Positions 29,602 through 38,426 of a stretch of 64,000 bases of DNA are shown here, in pieces. The first letter of the stretch is position 1, and the number at the start of each line of letters is the position of its first letter. The notes beneath the pieces were generated by a model. It saw only the letters and a list, made by a program, of their open reading frames with translations, did not search any database and was not told where the DNA came from. Source of the stretch: an uncultured Clostridia bacterium. GTDB taxonomy: Bacteria > Bacillota > Clostridia > TANB77 > CAG-508. The stretch covers positions 18,066 to 82,065 of the forward strand of contig CALXAY010000003.1 in NCBI GenBank assembly GCA_944386415.1, given 5' to 3'. The position numbers were made by a program, and so were the translations under genes.

Positions 29602-31086
29602 TTATCTTTTTTTTGGTAAAAACTTAAAAATATATACTAAAATAATTAATACAATTATTAAAAACATAATTATTACTTTATTTGTACCTTTTGTACTATC
29701 AGCATCTATTGTCACATTACCTATAAAATTAGCTCCTAATTCTTCATTCCAAATATTTGTATTAGCCAATTGGATACTATATCTAGAATTATCTTTCAAA
29801 GATTCATATGGCTCACTTATTTTTAAATAAACCTCATAATCTCCTGTTTTAATATTTTCTGGTAAATCTACTGTATAATTTAAGTTTGACAAACTTTCTT
29901 CTTTTGATAAATCTTTTCTAATATCTGTATCTACTTTTGAACTATATATTTCTTCTCCATTTTTATATATTAATTCAACGTCTTTAGGATTTACAATATA
30001 ACCAAAGCCTACATTTTCTAGTTGTAACGATACTGTTTGGGAATCTCCTTCCTGCTTCATAGAAACATCTCTTAGAACAAATCTATAACCCAAATGGTCT
30101 TGGATATATTTAAAACCATTTTGTCCTGAATACACATCATTATCTGAGCTATAAATAGTTCTTCTCCATTTATCTTTAACTTCTTCATCATACGTTTTAT
30201 TCAAATACATACAATGTCTATATTTCATATCCTCAATTGCATTTTCAAAATTGTTAAATTGGCTTTTACTCTTAGTAGATTCTCCTCCAAATATTGTGTA
30301 TTTTGTTAAATTATGTTGATATAATAAACTTTCTTCTCTTTCTTCCTCTTCAAATGTTCCATAATCTGTTTCTGATGCTAAATATCCATCATTATGAAGT
30401 CCTAATCTTGCTACATCACTTTTAGAAAAAGCATTATTTTCATTTAATTCTTCTGTTGTATAGTCTGTTATAAATGATGGCTTTCTCAAGTTTATAGTAA
30501 TATTAGATGGCACTATTTCTAATAATTTTTTTATAATTTGATTTCTATATTCTTTATTTTTATCATATTTGCCATCATGCCATTCTCCATAAGAACCTAA
30601 GTATCCAGCTTCAATTACATATAAAATATCTTCATTATCAACATATATTTTTTTCAATTCTTCCATTTGTTCTATTATCTGCTCAAATTCAGGCTCTGGA
30701 TTTTCTTCTCCATCACTATCATAAACTACTCTAAAGATTACTTTATATCCATGTTCTCTCATAATATCAAAATACTGTTGAATCTCTTGTAATTTTTGAT
30801 TTCCTATCTTAGTAGATTTTACATAATTTTTCAAATTCAATTGAAAGGAAATTATAGATACATCCGTATCTTCACTTTCTATATCTTCTATTTCCTCTTC
30901 AAATGATTTAATATCTTCAGAATCTCTATTTAATTCCACTTGTACTAATTTATAAAATCCTCTTTCAGGATTTCTTATTGTCTCTGTACTTTCTTCAAAG
31001 TTTGATATATTAGTTACTCCAAAAACGTTTACACTACTTAAACAAACAATAATAATCATCAATAATAATATATATTTTGCTCTCAT
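29602..31086 (-). CDS. Secreted, membrane-anchored DUF4874/DUF4832 protein
   Basis: 494 residues. It has an N-terminal signal peptide (1-23, ending SVNVFG), then a DUF4874-type domain starting at RNPERGFYKL (about residue 37). A TIM-barrel-like region with FRVVYD and EAGYLGSYGEWHDG follows, then a DUF4832 C-terminal beta domain with LGYRFVLRDVSM. Near the end is one membrane helix followed by KFLPKKR, so the protein is held on the outer face of the membrane. Family members look like glycoside-hydrolase relatives, but activity is unproven. It lies within the rsmD-flanked insert, 50 bp after a prepilin-like surface protein. Confidence 0.8.
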   Translation of the reverse strand: MRAKYILLLMIIIVCLSSVNVFGVTNISNFEESTETIRNPERGFYKLVQVELNRDSEDIKSFEEEIEDIESEDTDVSIISFQLNLKNYVKSTKIGNQKLQEIQQYFDIMREHGYKVIFRVVYDSDGEENPEPEFEQIIEQMEELKKIYVDNEDILYVIEAGYLGSYGEWHDGKYDKNKEYRNQIIKKLLEIVPSNITINLRKPSFITDYTTEELNENNAFSKSDVARLGLHNDGYLASETDYGTFEEEEREESLLYQHNLTKYTIFGGESTKSKSQFNNFENAIEDMKYRHCMYLNKTYDEEVKDKWRRTIYSSDNDVYSGQNGFKYIQDHLGYRFVLRDVSMKQEGDSQTVSLQLENVGFGYIVNPKDVELIYKNGEEIYSSKVDTDIRKDLSKEESLSNLNYTVDLPENIKTGDYEVYLKISEPYESLKDNSRYSIQLANTNIWNEELGANFIGNVTIDADSTKGTNKVIIMFLIIVLIILVYIFKFLPKKR

Positions 31087-31135
31087 AATTTTCCTTATCC
31101 TATTTGTTTTTAATTATATATAATTTTTTATATTA

Positions 31136-32566
31136 TTACACTTCATGTTGATACCAATTTGCTGGCATTGTAAAGCTTCCTTGTTCTATCAATTCTTCTA
31201 ATGCATCACATGATCCAAAACATGATGTCCCTGTTACTCCTGCTCTTTCCCATAATGCTGGTGCTGTTGTTATAAAATCTAATCCATAGAAAGTAAATTC
31301 AAAATTTGTTACTTTTTGATTTTTATCAAATATGTTATTTGGTATTGATACTATATTTTTACATCTATAAAAAGCATATGAGAAATTTGTTACTTCTGTA
31401 TTATTTGCAAATAAATTTCCTGGTATACTTGTTAGTGTTTCACATTCTTTAAATACGTCCTGAAAGTTTGTTACTTTTTTATTATTTGCAAATAAGTTTT
31501 CTGGTATACTTGTCAAGCTTTTACATCTTGCAAATGTTCCATCAAAAGATTCTACATTTACAGCTTTTGCAAATAAGTTTTCTGGTATACTCGTTAATTT
31601 TTCACAGTTTTCAAATGTATCTTTAAAACTTATTATAGTATCTGGAATATTGCTAAATAAATCTTCTGGTATACTTTCTATGCTTTTACAACCGTTAAAT
31701 AAATAATCCATACTATCTTCAAAGTTTTTGAAAGTATTTTCACTTGGTGAAGGTATTGCTCCTGATAAATTTTCAAAGTCTGAAAATTCATATTTTTCAG
31801 CTTCTATTTCTCCCCAAGATTTTAGTTTTATTAACTTTCCTAATTGTTCTGGATTATTTCCATAATCTGCTTCTAATATATAAGCACAAAAATAACTACA
31901 TTTTCCACTAATTTTAATATCATATTCTCCTGCTTTTGTATATTGATGACGTGGATAAGTTGATAAATCTGTATCTTCATTATTTACTGTTTCTTCAGGG
32001 CTTCCATCTCCCCAATCAACTATAAAATTATTATTTCCTTCATCTAATGAAATTGGTAATATTAATTCATCTCCTGCTTCAACTTCCCATGTTGTCACAA
32101 AATCTTTATCTGTATAGGCTGCTGTAACAACTGATATTCCAATTCTTGTTATTATTTCTCCATTTGAATTTATATAAACTACTTCATTATTTTGTATTTT
32201 ATATACATCTGTTGTTTTTCCTTCTTCATATTTTCCATATTTTGTTTCTTCGCCTAATAAGTTTTTAGTATTTATTATGTTATTATTGTCTAGCATTTCT
32301 TCATCTTTTAAATATTCTATAGTATCTACTTTTTCTCCTTGCGCATCTTGTGCTATTCTATTTTCATAACTAATTAAATTTATTCTTTCAGCTACATTGG
32401 CTATTTCTGTTTGCAAGATACTATCGTTTGTTTTCGTTAAAATTCCATTTTCTCCTGTTAGAATTGCAATTGAAACTCCTGCTAATATTAATAATACTAT
32501 TATTGTAATTACTAGTGCTATAAGAGTTATTCCTTTTTCTTTTAATATCTTTTTGTTTTTCATCAT
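31136..32566 (-). CDS. Prepilin-like surface protein with BspA-type repeats
   Basis: 476 residues. The N-terminus has a type IV pilin-like cleavage and helix segment (KEKGITLIALVITIIV, residues 9-24), the usual signal of this group of clostridial surface proteins. A beta domain with WGDGSPEET (PKD-like) follows, then five or six repeats of about 23 residues (SIPENLFANNKKVTNFQDVF style, residues 290-430) of the BspA/DUF285 leucine-rich type, which often bind host or matrix ligands. It lies in the insert between the rsmD copies and precedes the DUF4832 gene. Confidence 0.82.
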   Translation of the reverse strand: MMKNKKILKEKGITLIALVITIIVLLILAGVSIAILTGENGILTKTNDSILQTEIANVAERINLISYENRIAQDAQGEKVDTIEYLKDEEMLDNNNIINTKNLLGEETKYGKYEEGKTTDVYKIQNNEVVYINSNGEIITRIGISVVTAAYTDKDFVTTWEVEAGDELILPISLDEGNNNFIVDWGDGSPEETVNNEDTDLSTYPRHQYTKAGEYDIKISGKCSYFCAYILEADYGNNPEQLGKLIKLKSWGEIEAEKYEFSDFENLSGAIPSPSENTFKNFEDSMDYLFNGCKSIESIPEDLFSNIPDTIISFKDTFENCEKLTSIPENLFAKAVNVESFDGTFARCKSLTSIPENLFANNKKVTNFQDVFKECETLTSIPGNLFANNTEVTNFSYAFYRCKNIVSIPNNIFDKNQKVTNFEFTFYGLDFITTAPALWERAGVTGTSCFGSCDALEELIEQGSFTMPANWYQHEV

Positions 32567-32622
32567 TGTATTTCTCCTTCATTTTCTTTTGATTTTGTTT
32601 AAAAATTTAATAATTAAAAAAC

Positions 32623-32674
32623 GCAAAAAAGGCATCAATAAAACCTGTTTTAAGGTTTCATCACTATCTTTTTT
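32623..32674 (-). terminator. Terminator-like hairpin upstream of the prepilin gene
   Basis: On the minus strand an imperfect long stem, AAAAAAG...AAACC with GGTTT...CCTTTTTT, is followed by GCGTTTTTT. It would end transcription coming from the truncated rsmD copy. A similar hairpin sits at 34508. Confidence 0.55.
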
Positions 32675-32777
32675 ATTTGTTTTTCTATTTTTTTATTCAC
32701 TAATAACCTACGTGCGTGTATATAGAGCCTCAAGGCTTTCAGTCATTTTCTTATTCATTTAACGTTTCTTCCTTTCT

Positions 32778-33248
32778 TTTGTTTAATAATTCTTTCTTTT
32801 TCGTCTGTCTCTATTATTATTAAAGTATCATTAGTTATTAATTCTAGTTCAATCATTTTTTTAGAGATTCATAAGCTAAGTCTGTTTTATAAGGTGGATC
32901 TATATAAATAATATCTATTTTTTCATTTAATTCCTCTATCATTTTTTCATAGTTCATATTATACAAAATAGTATTTTCATTTAAATGTGTCTTCTCTATG
33001 TTCTTTTTTATTATATTAGCTGCATTTTTATCTTTTTCACAAAGAATTACTTTTTTTGCTCCTCTACTTGCAGCTTCTAACCCTATTGCTCCACTTCCTG
33101 AAAACAAATCTACAAAAACACTTTCAATTATATTATTTTGTATTATATTAAACACTGATTCTTTAACTCTATCTAGCGTTGGTCTTGTTATATTACTATC
33201 TAGCGTATATAATTTTGTTCCTCTTGCTTTTCCACTTATTATTCTCAT
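32778..33248 (-). pseudogene. rsmD: Truncated and frameshifted copy of rsmD
   Basis: Matches the first 157 or so codons of rsmD at 28823-29371. One T is lost from a run near 32860, so the frame breaks at ...YESLKK, and the last 26 codons are absent. The SAM-binding and DPPY motifs remain. It has kept the start codon and upstream region of rsmD, so it may still be transcribed. This is an ordinary homopolymer deletion, unlike the CGG sites. Confidence 0.92.
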
Positions 33249-33365
33249 ATTTAAACCCTCTTATGATGATATTATTTTATTCTTTTTTTTTCAAACGGTC
33301 AATACCATTAATAGAAATGTAACATATATTTAACAGTTCTGTAATATTATCACTAAAAAGTAAAA

Positions 33366-33390
33366 AATAGTAAGTATAAAACTTACTATT
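33366..33390 (-). terminator. Terminator after the surface gene at 33412
   Basis: Same AATAGTAAGT/ACTTACTATT hairpin as at 29490, carried in the duplicated segment and followed by T residues on the minus strand. Confidence 0.85.
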
Positions 33391-33411
33391 CCTATTTTTT
33401 ATTATAAAACT

Positions 33412-34455
33412 TTATATTATATAAAGTACAAATCTAAAACCAAATCCAATACCTGAAAAATTAAACAAAGTTGCAGCCCTAGAAGAAGCTTCAAACATAA
33501 AATTATTAAAACCTCCTCCTCTTATAATTTGCGTCATCTCTCTACCAGTACTATCTTCTGTTTTTTCTGCAACAAATTCTATACAATTTCCTTCTAAATC
33601 ATATATATTACATGTTTTATCATTTTCATTTTGTCCTGTTTTTTCAGATTCTGATATTCCTTGTGTATGTCTCTTTTCATTTACTGTTCTCACATCATAA
33701 TTTTCATCGTTTTCTGTTATATATGCCATTACTACATCCCATTGTATTCCAGAACATAATGCACTTTTAACATGGTCTGAATTAAAGCTTGCTTCTGCAT
33801 TTAAAGTGACTCTTTTTGCTTCATCTTGTGTTATTTCATCCCATGGTTCTGCTCCTTTTTTACTCACTAATATATCTTTTCCATCTATATTTTCTTTTCC
33901 TGCTTCATATCTTGATATATAAAAACCTCCTGCATTTAACACTGCTTTTCTTTCTGCTTCTTCATTTTTTGTTCCTATTTCTTTATCTGTTGTTAATCCT
34001 TCTAAACTAGGCTGTATATTTTTAGGCAAATAATCTTTATCTGTATATGCTATTTTTGAAATTGGTTCACCTACATATGTCTTATTTCTTATATAATTTT
34101 CTTCACTTGTTACTGGTATCCATACAAATTCATTTCCATATTTATCAATTATTACTAATCCATCTTCAACAGTATTTTCTCCTTCTACTTGAGAAACTGC
34201 AAAACCAGCTGGTATTGTTACTCCATCATATACTGTATTTTCAATATTAGTTGTAGCCTCTAAAGCTGTTAGTTTTCTTAATTCTTCTTCCTGCGCTTTT
34301 TCTGTCTTAATTTTTGAATTTTGAGCCTGAGCTAGTATTCCATTTTCTCCTGTTAATGTCGCTATGCTTACTCCTGCTAAGATTAGCAATACAATAATTG
34401 TAATTACTAAAGCTATAAGAGTAATTCCTTTAACTTTTCTTAATTTTTCCTTCAT
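33412..34455 (-). CDS. Prepilin-like surface protein with a sulfatase-modifying (SUMF1)-like domain
   Basis: 347 residues. The N-terminus (KVKGITLIALVITIIV, residues 7-22) is nearly the same pilin-like signal as in the gene at 31136. The rest has the layout of formylglycine-generating-enzyme-like lectin folds: GNEFVWIPVTSEENY, GGFYISRYEAGKE, WDVVMAYI, YDLEGNCIEFVAE and the C-terminal RGGGFNN...FGFRFVL. In this group the fold is normally used for binding or display, not sulfatase activation. It has its own AAGGGGG ribosome binding site and terminator. Confidence 0.78.
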   Translation of the reverse strand: MKEKLRKVKGITLIALVITIIVLLILAGVSIATLTGENGILAQAQNSKIKTEKAQEEELRKLTALEATTNIENTVYDGVTIPAGFAVSQVEGENTVEDGLVIIDKYGNEFVWIPVTSEENYIRNKTYVGEPISKIAYTDKDYLPKNIQPSLEGLTTDKEIGTKNEEAERKAVLNAGGFYISRYEAGKENIDGKDILVSKKGAEPWDEITQDEAKRVTLNAEASFNSDHVKSALCSGIQWDVVMAYITENDENYDVRTVNEKRHTQGISESEKTGQNENDKTCNIYDLEGNCIEFVAEKTEDSTGREMTQIIRGGGFNNFMFEASSRAATLFNFSGIGFGFRFVLYII

Positions 34456-34507
34456 TTGTTAAATCCCCCTTATTTATAAATAACTTGAACCAACTTAAAT
34501 AAAAGAC

Positions 34508-34558
34508 AAAAAAGGTACAATAAAAACTTAAAAATAAGTTATATTATTATGCCTTTTT
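34508..34558 (-). terminator. Terminator-like hairpin between divIVA and the surface gene
   Basis: Minus-strand stem AAAAAAGGCA...TGTACCTTTTTT with an A/T-rich middle, followed by GTCTTTT. It separates the sepF-divIVA transcript from the prepilin-like gene. Confidence 0.55.
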
Positions 34559-34639
34559 TATTTATCAATAGATTCTATTACGTATGTAAGTGCTTATAAC
34601 AATTACCATTTTATATTTTTCTCTTTTAACTTTATAAAA

Positions 34640-34668
34640 GTGAAACAAAAGCTGTCTTTTAGTCTCAC
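34640..34668 (-). repeat. Imperfect REP-like hairpin over the divIVA stop codon
   Basis: Stem GTGAGAC/GTTTCAC (one mismatch) with an inner AAAA/TTTT step; the TGA stop of divIVA lies inside the first arm. It is like the other stop-codon hairpins in placement, but weaker. Confidence 0.35.
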
Positions 34669-35123
34669 ACATTATCTTCCTTATTAATATCTTTTAATAA
34701 CTCTAATTGAGAAATTAAAAGTGATTCCATTTTTGCTTTATAGATATCGAATTGTTTTTTTACGTCTTCTACTTCCTTTGTTTTTAAAATTAATTCATTG
34801 TTTAAATCATCCACTTGTTTTTGAGCATTTGATTTAGCTTCATTAATTATTTGATCAGCTTGTTGTTGAGCAACTTTTTTAATATCTTCTGCTGTACTCT
34901 GAGCCATTACTAAAGTATTATTCAAAGTTGATTCAATACTTTTGTAATGTTCTAAACTTTTATTTAATTCTTCTACTTTTAATTTTAATTCCGAATTTTC
35001 CTTATAGTTTTTTGAATAATCAGCTGTTAATTCATCTAAAAAGTCATCAACTTCTTCTACACTATATCCATTCATCATTTGCTTTGAGAATCTTTTATTT
35101 TCTATATCTAATGGTGTAATCAT
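34665..35123 (-). CDS. divIVA: DivIVA-family cell division/polarity protein
   Basis: 152 residues. The N-terminal lipid-binding segment ITPLDIENKRFSKQMMNGYSVEEVDDFLDEL is the DivIVA signature, and a coiled coil follows to the C-terminus. It binds curved membrane at poles and septa and recruits partners. It is directly downstream of sepF (26 bp), a usual arrangement in Bacillota. The RBS is GAGGAGG. Confidence 0.93.
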   Translation of the reverse strand: MITPLDIENKRFSKQMMNGYSVEEVDDFLDELTADYSKNYKENSELKLKVEELNKSLEHYKSIESTLNNTLVMAQSTAEDIKKVAQQQADQIINEAKSNAQKQVDDLNNELILKTKEVEDVKKQFDIYKAKMESLLISQLELLKDINKEDNV

Positions 35124-35149
35124 TGTTTTCCTCCTCTTATGGATATCTA

Positions 35150-35647
35150 TTAATTAATTCCATTATTTTTAAGCCATGAAACTGATAGCTTGTTTTTCAT
35201 TTCTTCTCTTGCCATTTCATTTGTTATTTCATAGTTTGATGGTGCAACTAAGAATATTGAATTAGATACTTTTTGTATATATCCATCTAAAGCATACACT
35301 CCACCACTAATAAAATCCACAATTCTTCTTGCTACATCTTTATTTACATATTCTAAATTAACAATTACAGATTTTCTCTCTTTTAAGAAAGAACAAATTT
35401 CATCTGATTGTTCAAAAGATGTTGGTTGTGATATTACCATTTTTATTGCATTATTATTTGTTTGTTGTTGTGGCATATTTACAACTTTACTATCTCTATT
35501 TTTTCTTCCTCCAAAAATTCCTCTTGGTTCTTGTTCTTCTTCCTCTTCTTCGTATGAATATAAATCCTCATTTTCATAATCCTCATCTGGCTCTGCTTTA
35601 TCCATTCCAAATAAATCCCATACTTTGTTCATCAATGCTCCTGACAT
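35150..35647 (-). CDS. sepF: Cell division protein SepF
   Basis: 165 residues. It has an N-terminal amphipathic membrane anchor (MNKVWDLFGMDK), an acidic linker (about 20-45), then a SepF globular domain (about 70-150): ISQPTSFEQSDEICSFLKERKSVIVNLEYVNKDVARRIVDFISGGVYALDG. SepF anchors FtsZ rings to the membrane. The RBS is AGGAGG with the ATG at 35647. It is followed by divIVA. Confidence 0.95.
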   Translation of the reverse strand: MSGALMNKVWDLFGMDKAEPDEDYENEDLYSYEEEEEEQEPRGIFGGRKNRDSKVVNMPQQQTNNNAIKMVISQPTSFEQSDEICSFLKERKSVIVNLEYVNKDVARRIVDFISGGVYALDGYIQKVSNSIFLVAPSNYEITNEMAREEMKNKLSVSWLKNNGIN

Positions 35648-35782
35648 AAAAAAACCTCCTAAATTTACTTCCTTTGTTTTTATTATATTTTACGTATTTA
35701 AGTATCTACTTTTTTTGTCATATTGTCAATATTTTTTTAGAATGTTATTAAATTTTAATATTTTTGTAATATATTTGTAATA

Positions 35783-37042
35783 TTATTCTACTTTACTTAA
35801 ATCTGGATTAATAATTATTTCATCATATAATGAAATCTTCCTATAATTTGAAATTTCTTTATCTGAGAAACCTAATTCTTTTAATTCTTCAGTAGTATAT
35901 GAATCAATAATCGAATATTTATCTCCTTGTCTTTCCACTTTTACTAATATTTTACTTAGATATCCCGCTCTATTTCTTACAACATAATTCAAATCATTCT
36001 CGTTTACAATAGCTTGATTTGGAACTTTCAATCCTGTCGCATCCCACCAAATCAAATCAAATGTTATTTTTCTATAATTTATTAATTCTTCTATTTGCTC
36101 CGTTAATTTAAGTATTAATATTATATCTCCATCATCCTCTTTTATAATGTTTGTAATTTCAGCTTCTACTTCTGCATTATTTGATAGTCTTACTTCAACA
36201 TCATCTCCTACTTGTGCTTGTTTTGCTTCTTGTGATGAAGTAATAGTTGCTATATAACAATAAAAATTATCAATTACTTTACCTGACTCATTATTTGTTG
36301 CAACTATTTTACCTGTGCTCAAATCTAAGCTTTCTAAATATTCTTTACTTAAATTACTAAAATTGTCTGGAGTCAAAATATTTTCTAGTCCGTCTACTCT
36401 ATATGATACAATTCCACTCATTGGAGCTTTAACATATTCTGCCCCTGAATTTAATTCACTTTCATATTGTTTTCTTTCATCTATTAACTCCCTTAAATAT
36501 GATCCTTGAGGGCTAGCTTCACCTGCTATTTTTGCCTTTTTAGTTATGAGATTATCTATCTCTTTTTTTTCTTCTTCTAATTTATTCACATCTGTTACTT
36601 TGTTGATATTTTCTATTTGTTTATCTATTTGATCTTCTAAAAGTCTCATGTCAGATCCATTAGATAACGCTGTATTCTCTGCCATTGCTTTTTGTATCTT
36701 TGTATCTAATTCTGCTATCTTGCTTTTTAAACTCTCCTCATTTGTACTATAATATCTAAATATATTTTCATTAACAGCTGCTCTTTCTCCTTCTGCAATT
36801 ATCTGTTCCATTCCATTTTTGTAATTTTCTCCTCTTACTACTGTTTCATGTCTAATTACATATCCCACATCTGTTTCTTCTTTATATAATTTGCCTTTCT
36901 CTATTGTAAATACATTAGTTGGCTGTTTTATTAATAAATATATTACATATATTAAATAGCTAGCTAAAATTAGAAGAAGTATTGAAATTGCAATTACTTT
37001 TTTATTATTAATTTTCTTCTTTTCTTTCGCTTGTTTTTTCAA
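35783..37042 (-). CDS. HlyD-like membrane-fusion/efflux adaptor protein
   Basis: 419 residues. It has an N-terminal membrane helix (residues 16-38), a coiled coil (about 105-190) and a lipoyl/beta-barrel region with APMSGIVSYRVDG, typical of HlyD-family adaptors. In clostridia this protein is often encoded beside sepF. No dedicated ABC transporter lies next to it, so its partner is unknown. It begins right after miaA and is probably in the same transcript (miaA, this gene, sepF, divIVA). Confidence 0.75.
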   Translation of the reverse strand: MKKQAKEKKKINNKKVIAISILLLILASYLIYVIYLLIKQPTNVFTIEKGKLYKEETDVGYVIRHETVVRGENYKNGMEQIIAEGERAAVNENIFRYYSTNEESLKSKIAELDTKIQKAMAENTALSNGSDMRLLEDQIDKQIENINKVTDVNKLEEEKKEIDNLITKKAKIAGEASPQGSYLRELIDERKQYESELNSGAEYVKAPMSGIVSYRVDGLENILTPDNFSNLSKEYLESLDLSTGKIVATNNESGKVIDNFYCYIATITSSQEAKQAQVGDDVEVRLSNNAEVEAEITNIIKEDDGDIILILKLTEQIEELINYRKITFDLIWWDATGLKVPNQAIVNENDLNYVVRNRAGYLSKILVKVERQGDKYSIIDSYTTEELKELGFSDKEISNYRKISLYDEIIINPDLSKVE

Positions 37043-37044
37043 AA

Positions 37045-37960
37045 TTAAACCTCCAAAATAATTTTTATATTATTTTGTATTGTATCTTCTGCATTAAGCC
37101 AAATTGTCTGCTTATTTTTCCTAAACCATGTTAATTGTCTTTTTGCAAACTTTCTAGTTTCTTGTTTTATTTTCTCAATCATTTCTTCTTTTGTCAATCT
37201 TTTCTCTAAATATTGAACCACTTCTTTATATCCGAAGTCCTTGCATAGCTGTTGGAAATTTATTATATTTCTTATAAATATTTTCAACCTCTTCTATTAA
37301 TCCATTTTCTATCATAATGTCTACTCTTTTATTTATTCTATCATATAATTTGCTTCTTTCCATATTTAATGCAAATACTTTATAATCAAATTCTGGCTTA
37401 TTTTTTCTTGATTCTTTTTCTTGTTCTGTTTTATTTTTTCCTGTTGCATGATATATCTCTAGTATTCTTAAAATCCTTTTCTTGTCATTTGGACTTATCT
37501 TTTTTATTGCTTCCTCATCTATTTTTTTTGCTTCTTCATATAGAATATTTAACCCTTCTTCTTTTAATCTTTTTTCTAAGTCTTCTCTATATTTTTCATC
37601 AAATTCTATCTCAGGATAGTTTATTTCGTAAATCAAACTATCTACATAAAGTCCTGTACCGCCTACCACTATTGGTACTTTACCTTTACTTATAATCTCT
37701 TTTATTGCTTCTTTTGCTTGTTTTTTATAATCTGCAACACTATATCTTTCATCTGGTGAAATTATATCTATCATATAATGCTTTATTCCTTGCATCTCTT
37801 CTATGCTAGGCTTTGCTGTTCCTATATTCATATCTTTATATATTTGCATTGAATCACATGACACAATTTCACCATTAATTTTTTTTGCAAGTTCTATTGA
37901 TAATGCTGTTTTTCCTGAGGCTGTTGGTCCACAAATTACTATTACTTTTTCTTTTTTCAT
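37045..37960 (-). CDS. miaA: tRNA dimethylallyltransferase MiaA with a CGG +1 recoding site
   Basis: 304 residues with one +1 shift at 37234. It adds the dimethylallyl group to A37 of tRNAs reading UNN codons. Motifs: the P-loop ICGPTASGKTALS, SCDSMQIYKDMNIGTAKPS, the swinging region DIISPDERYSVADYK and VGGTGLYVDSL. The shift lies in the conserved AMQGLGYKE element, so the unshifted product stops two codons later and lacks the tRNA-binding C-terminus. GTG at 37969 is an alternative start. Confidence 0.93.
37232..37234 (-). other. CGG +1 recoding site (miaA)
   Basis: Coding strand ...caa gga ctt CGG ata taa: zero-frame CGG after Leu CUU with a stop one codon on. The +1 reading ctt gga tat aaa gaa gives the invariant Q-G-L-G-Y-K-E. 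Confidence 0.93.
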
Positions 37961-37981
37961 TATTTTCACATCTTTCTGGTC

Positions 37982-38410
37982 TTATCTCATATTAGATTCA
38001 TAAACTCTTAATATTCCTTCTTGTGTATCTGTCATATAACCACACTCTATAAATAAACATATTAGAAATATTACAAAAATTGTTATTATTCTTACTTTAA
38101 AACTATTTGCTTCTATTTCACCATTTGCTTTCTTTTTAAATGCCTTTGCCAAAAATGGTATTACCAATGAATTTAATCCTGTAAACAATAATAATATTAT
38201 TTTCCCTACACTTTTTTCTATATCGTTATTATCATAATTTACTTCGCTTTTTGATATAGAAAATACAATTTGTGTTATTAAAAATATTGCTACTATTCCT
38301 ACAAATATTATAAACACTTTCTTTGTTTTTTCTATATCTTCTAAACTACTCCAACTCCATGCAATAGCTAATAAATATACTATTATTATTCCTATTATGA
38401 TAAAAGTCAT
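37982..38410 (-). CDS. Small membrane protein, four predicted helices
   Basis: About 142 residues from the ATG at 38410, which has AGAAGGAG 10 bp upstream. Hydrophobic segments lie near residues 3-20, 33-52, 73-92 and 105-125. It sits between mutL and miaA, overlapping neither stop signal. I do not recognise a family. Confidence 0.7.
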   Translation of the reverse strand: MTFIIIGIIIVYLLAIAWSWSSLEDIEKTKKVFIIFVGIVAIFLITQIVFSISKSEVNYDNNDIEKSVGKIILLLFTGLNSLVIPFLAKAFKKKANGEIEANSFKVRIITIFVIFLICLFIECGYMTDTQEGILRVYESNMR

Positions 38411-38426
38411 GTTCTTTTGTCTCCTT

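Larger units (their letters stand above)
32778..33398. repeat. Direct repeat, rsmD copy B (621 bp)
   Basis: Nearly identical to 28900-29522. It ends at the same CCTATTTT sequence just before the next surface-protein gene. The left boundary at TTTGTTTAATAATTC has no obvious target-site duplication or insertion sequence. Confidence 0.93.

Noticed and set aside
32778-33248. The truncated rsmD copy as another recoding case
   Set aside because: The frame is lost by deletion of a T in a T-run and the 3' end is missing. There is no CGG, so it is an ordinary pseudogene.
32567-34664. c-di-GMP riboswitch upstream of the prepilin-like genes
   Set aside because: The leaders contain only A/T-rich terminator-like hairpins; I could not find conserved GEMM-type core sequences.
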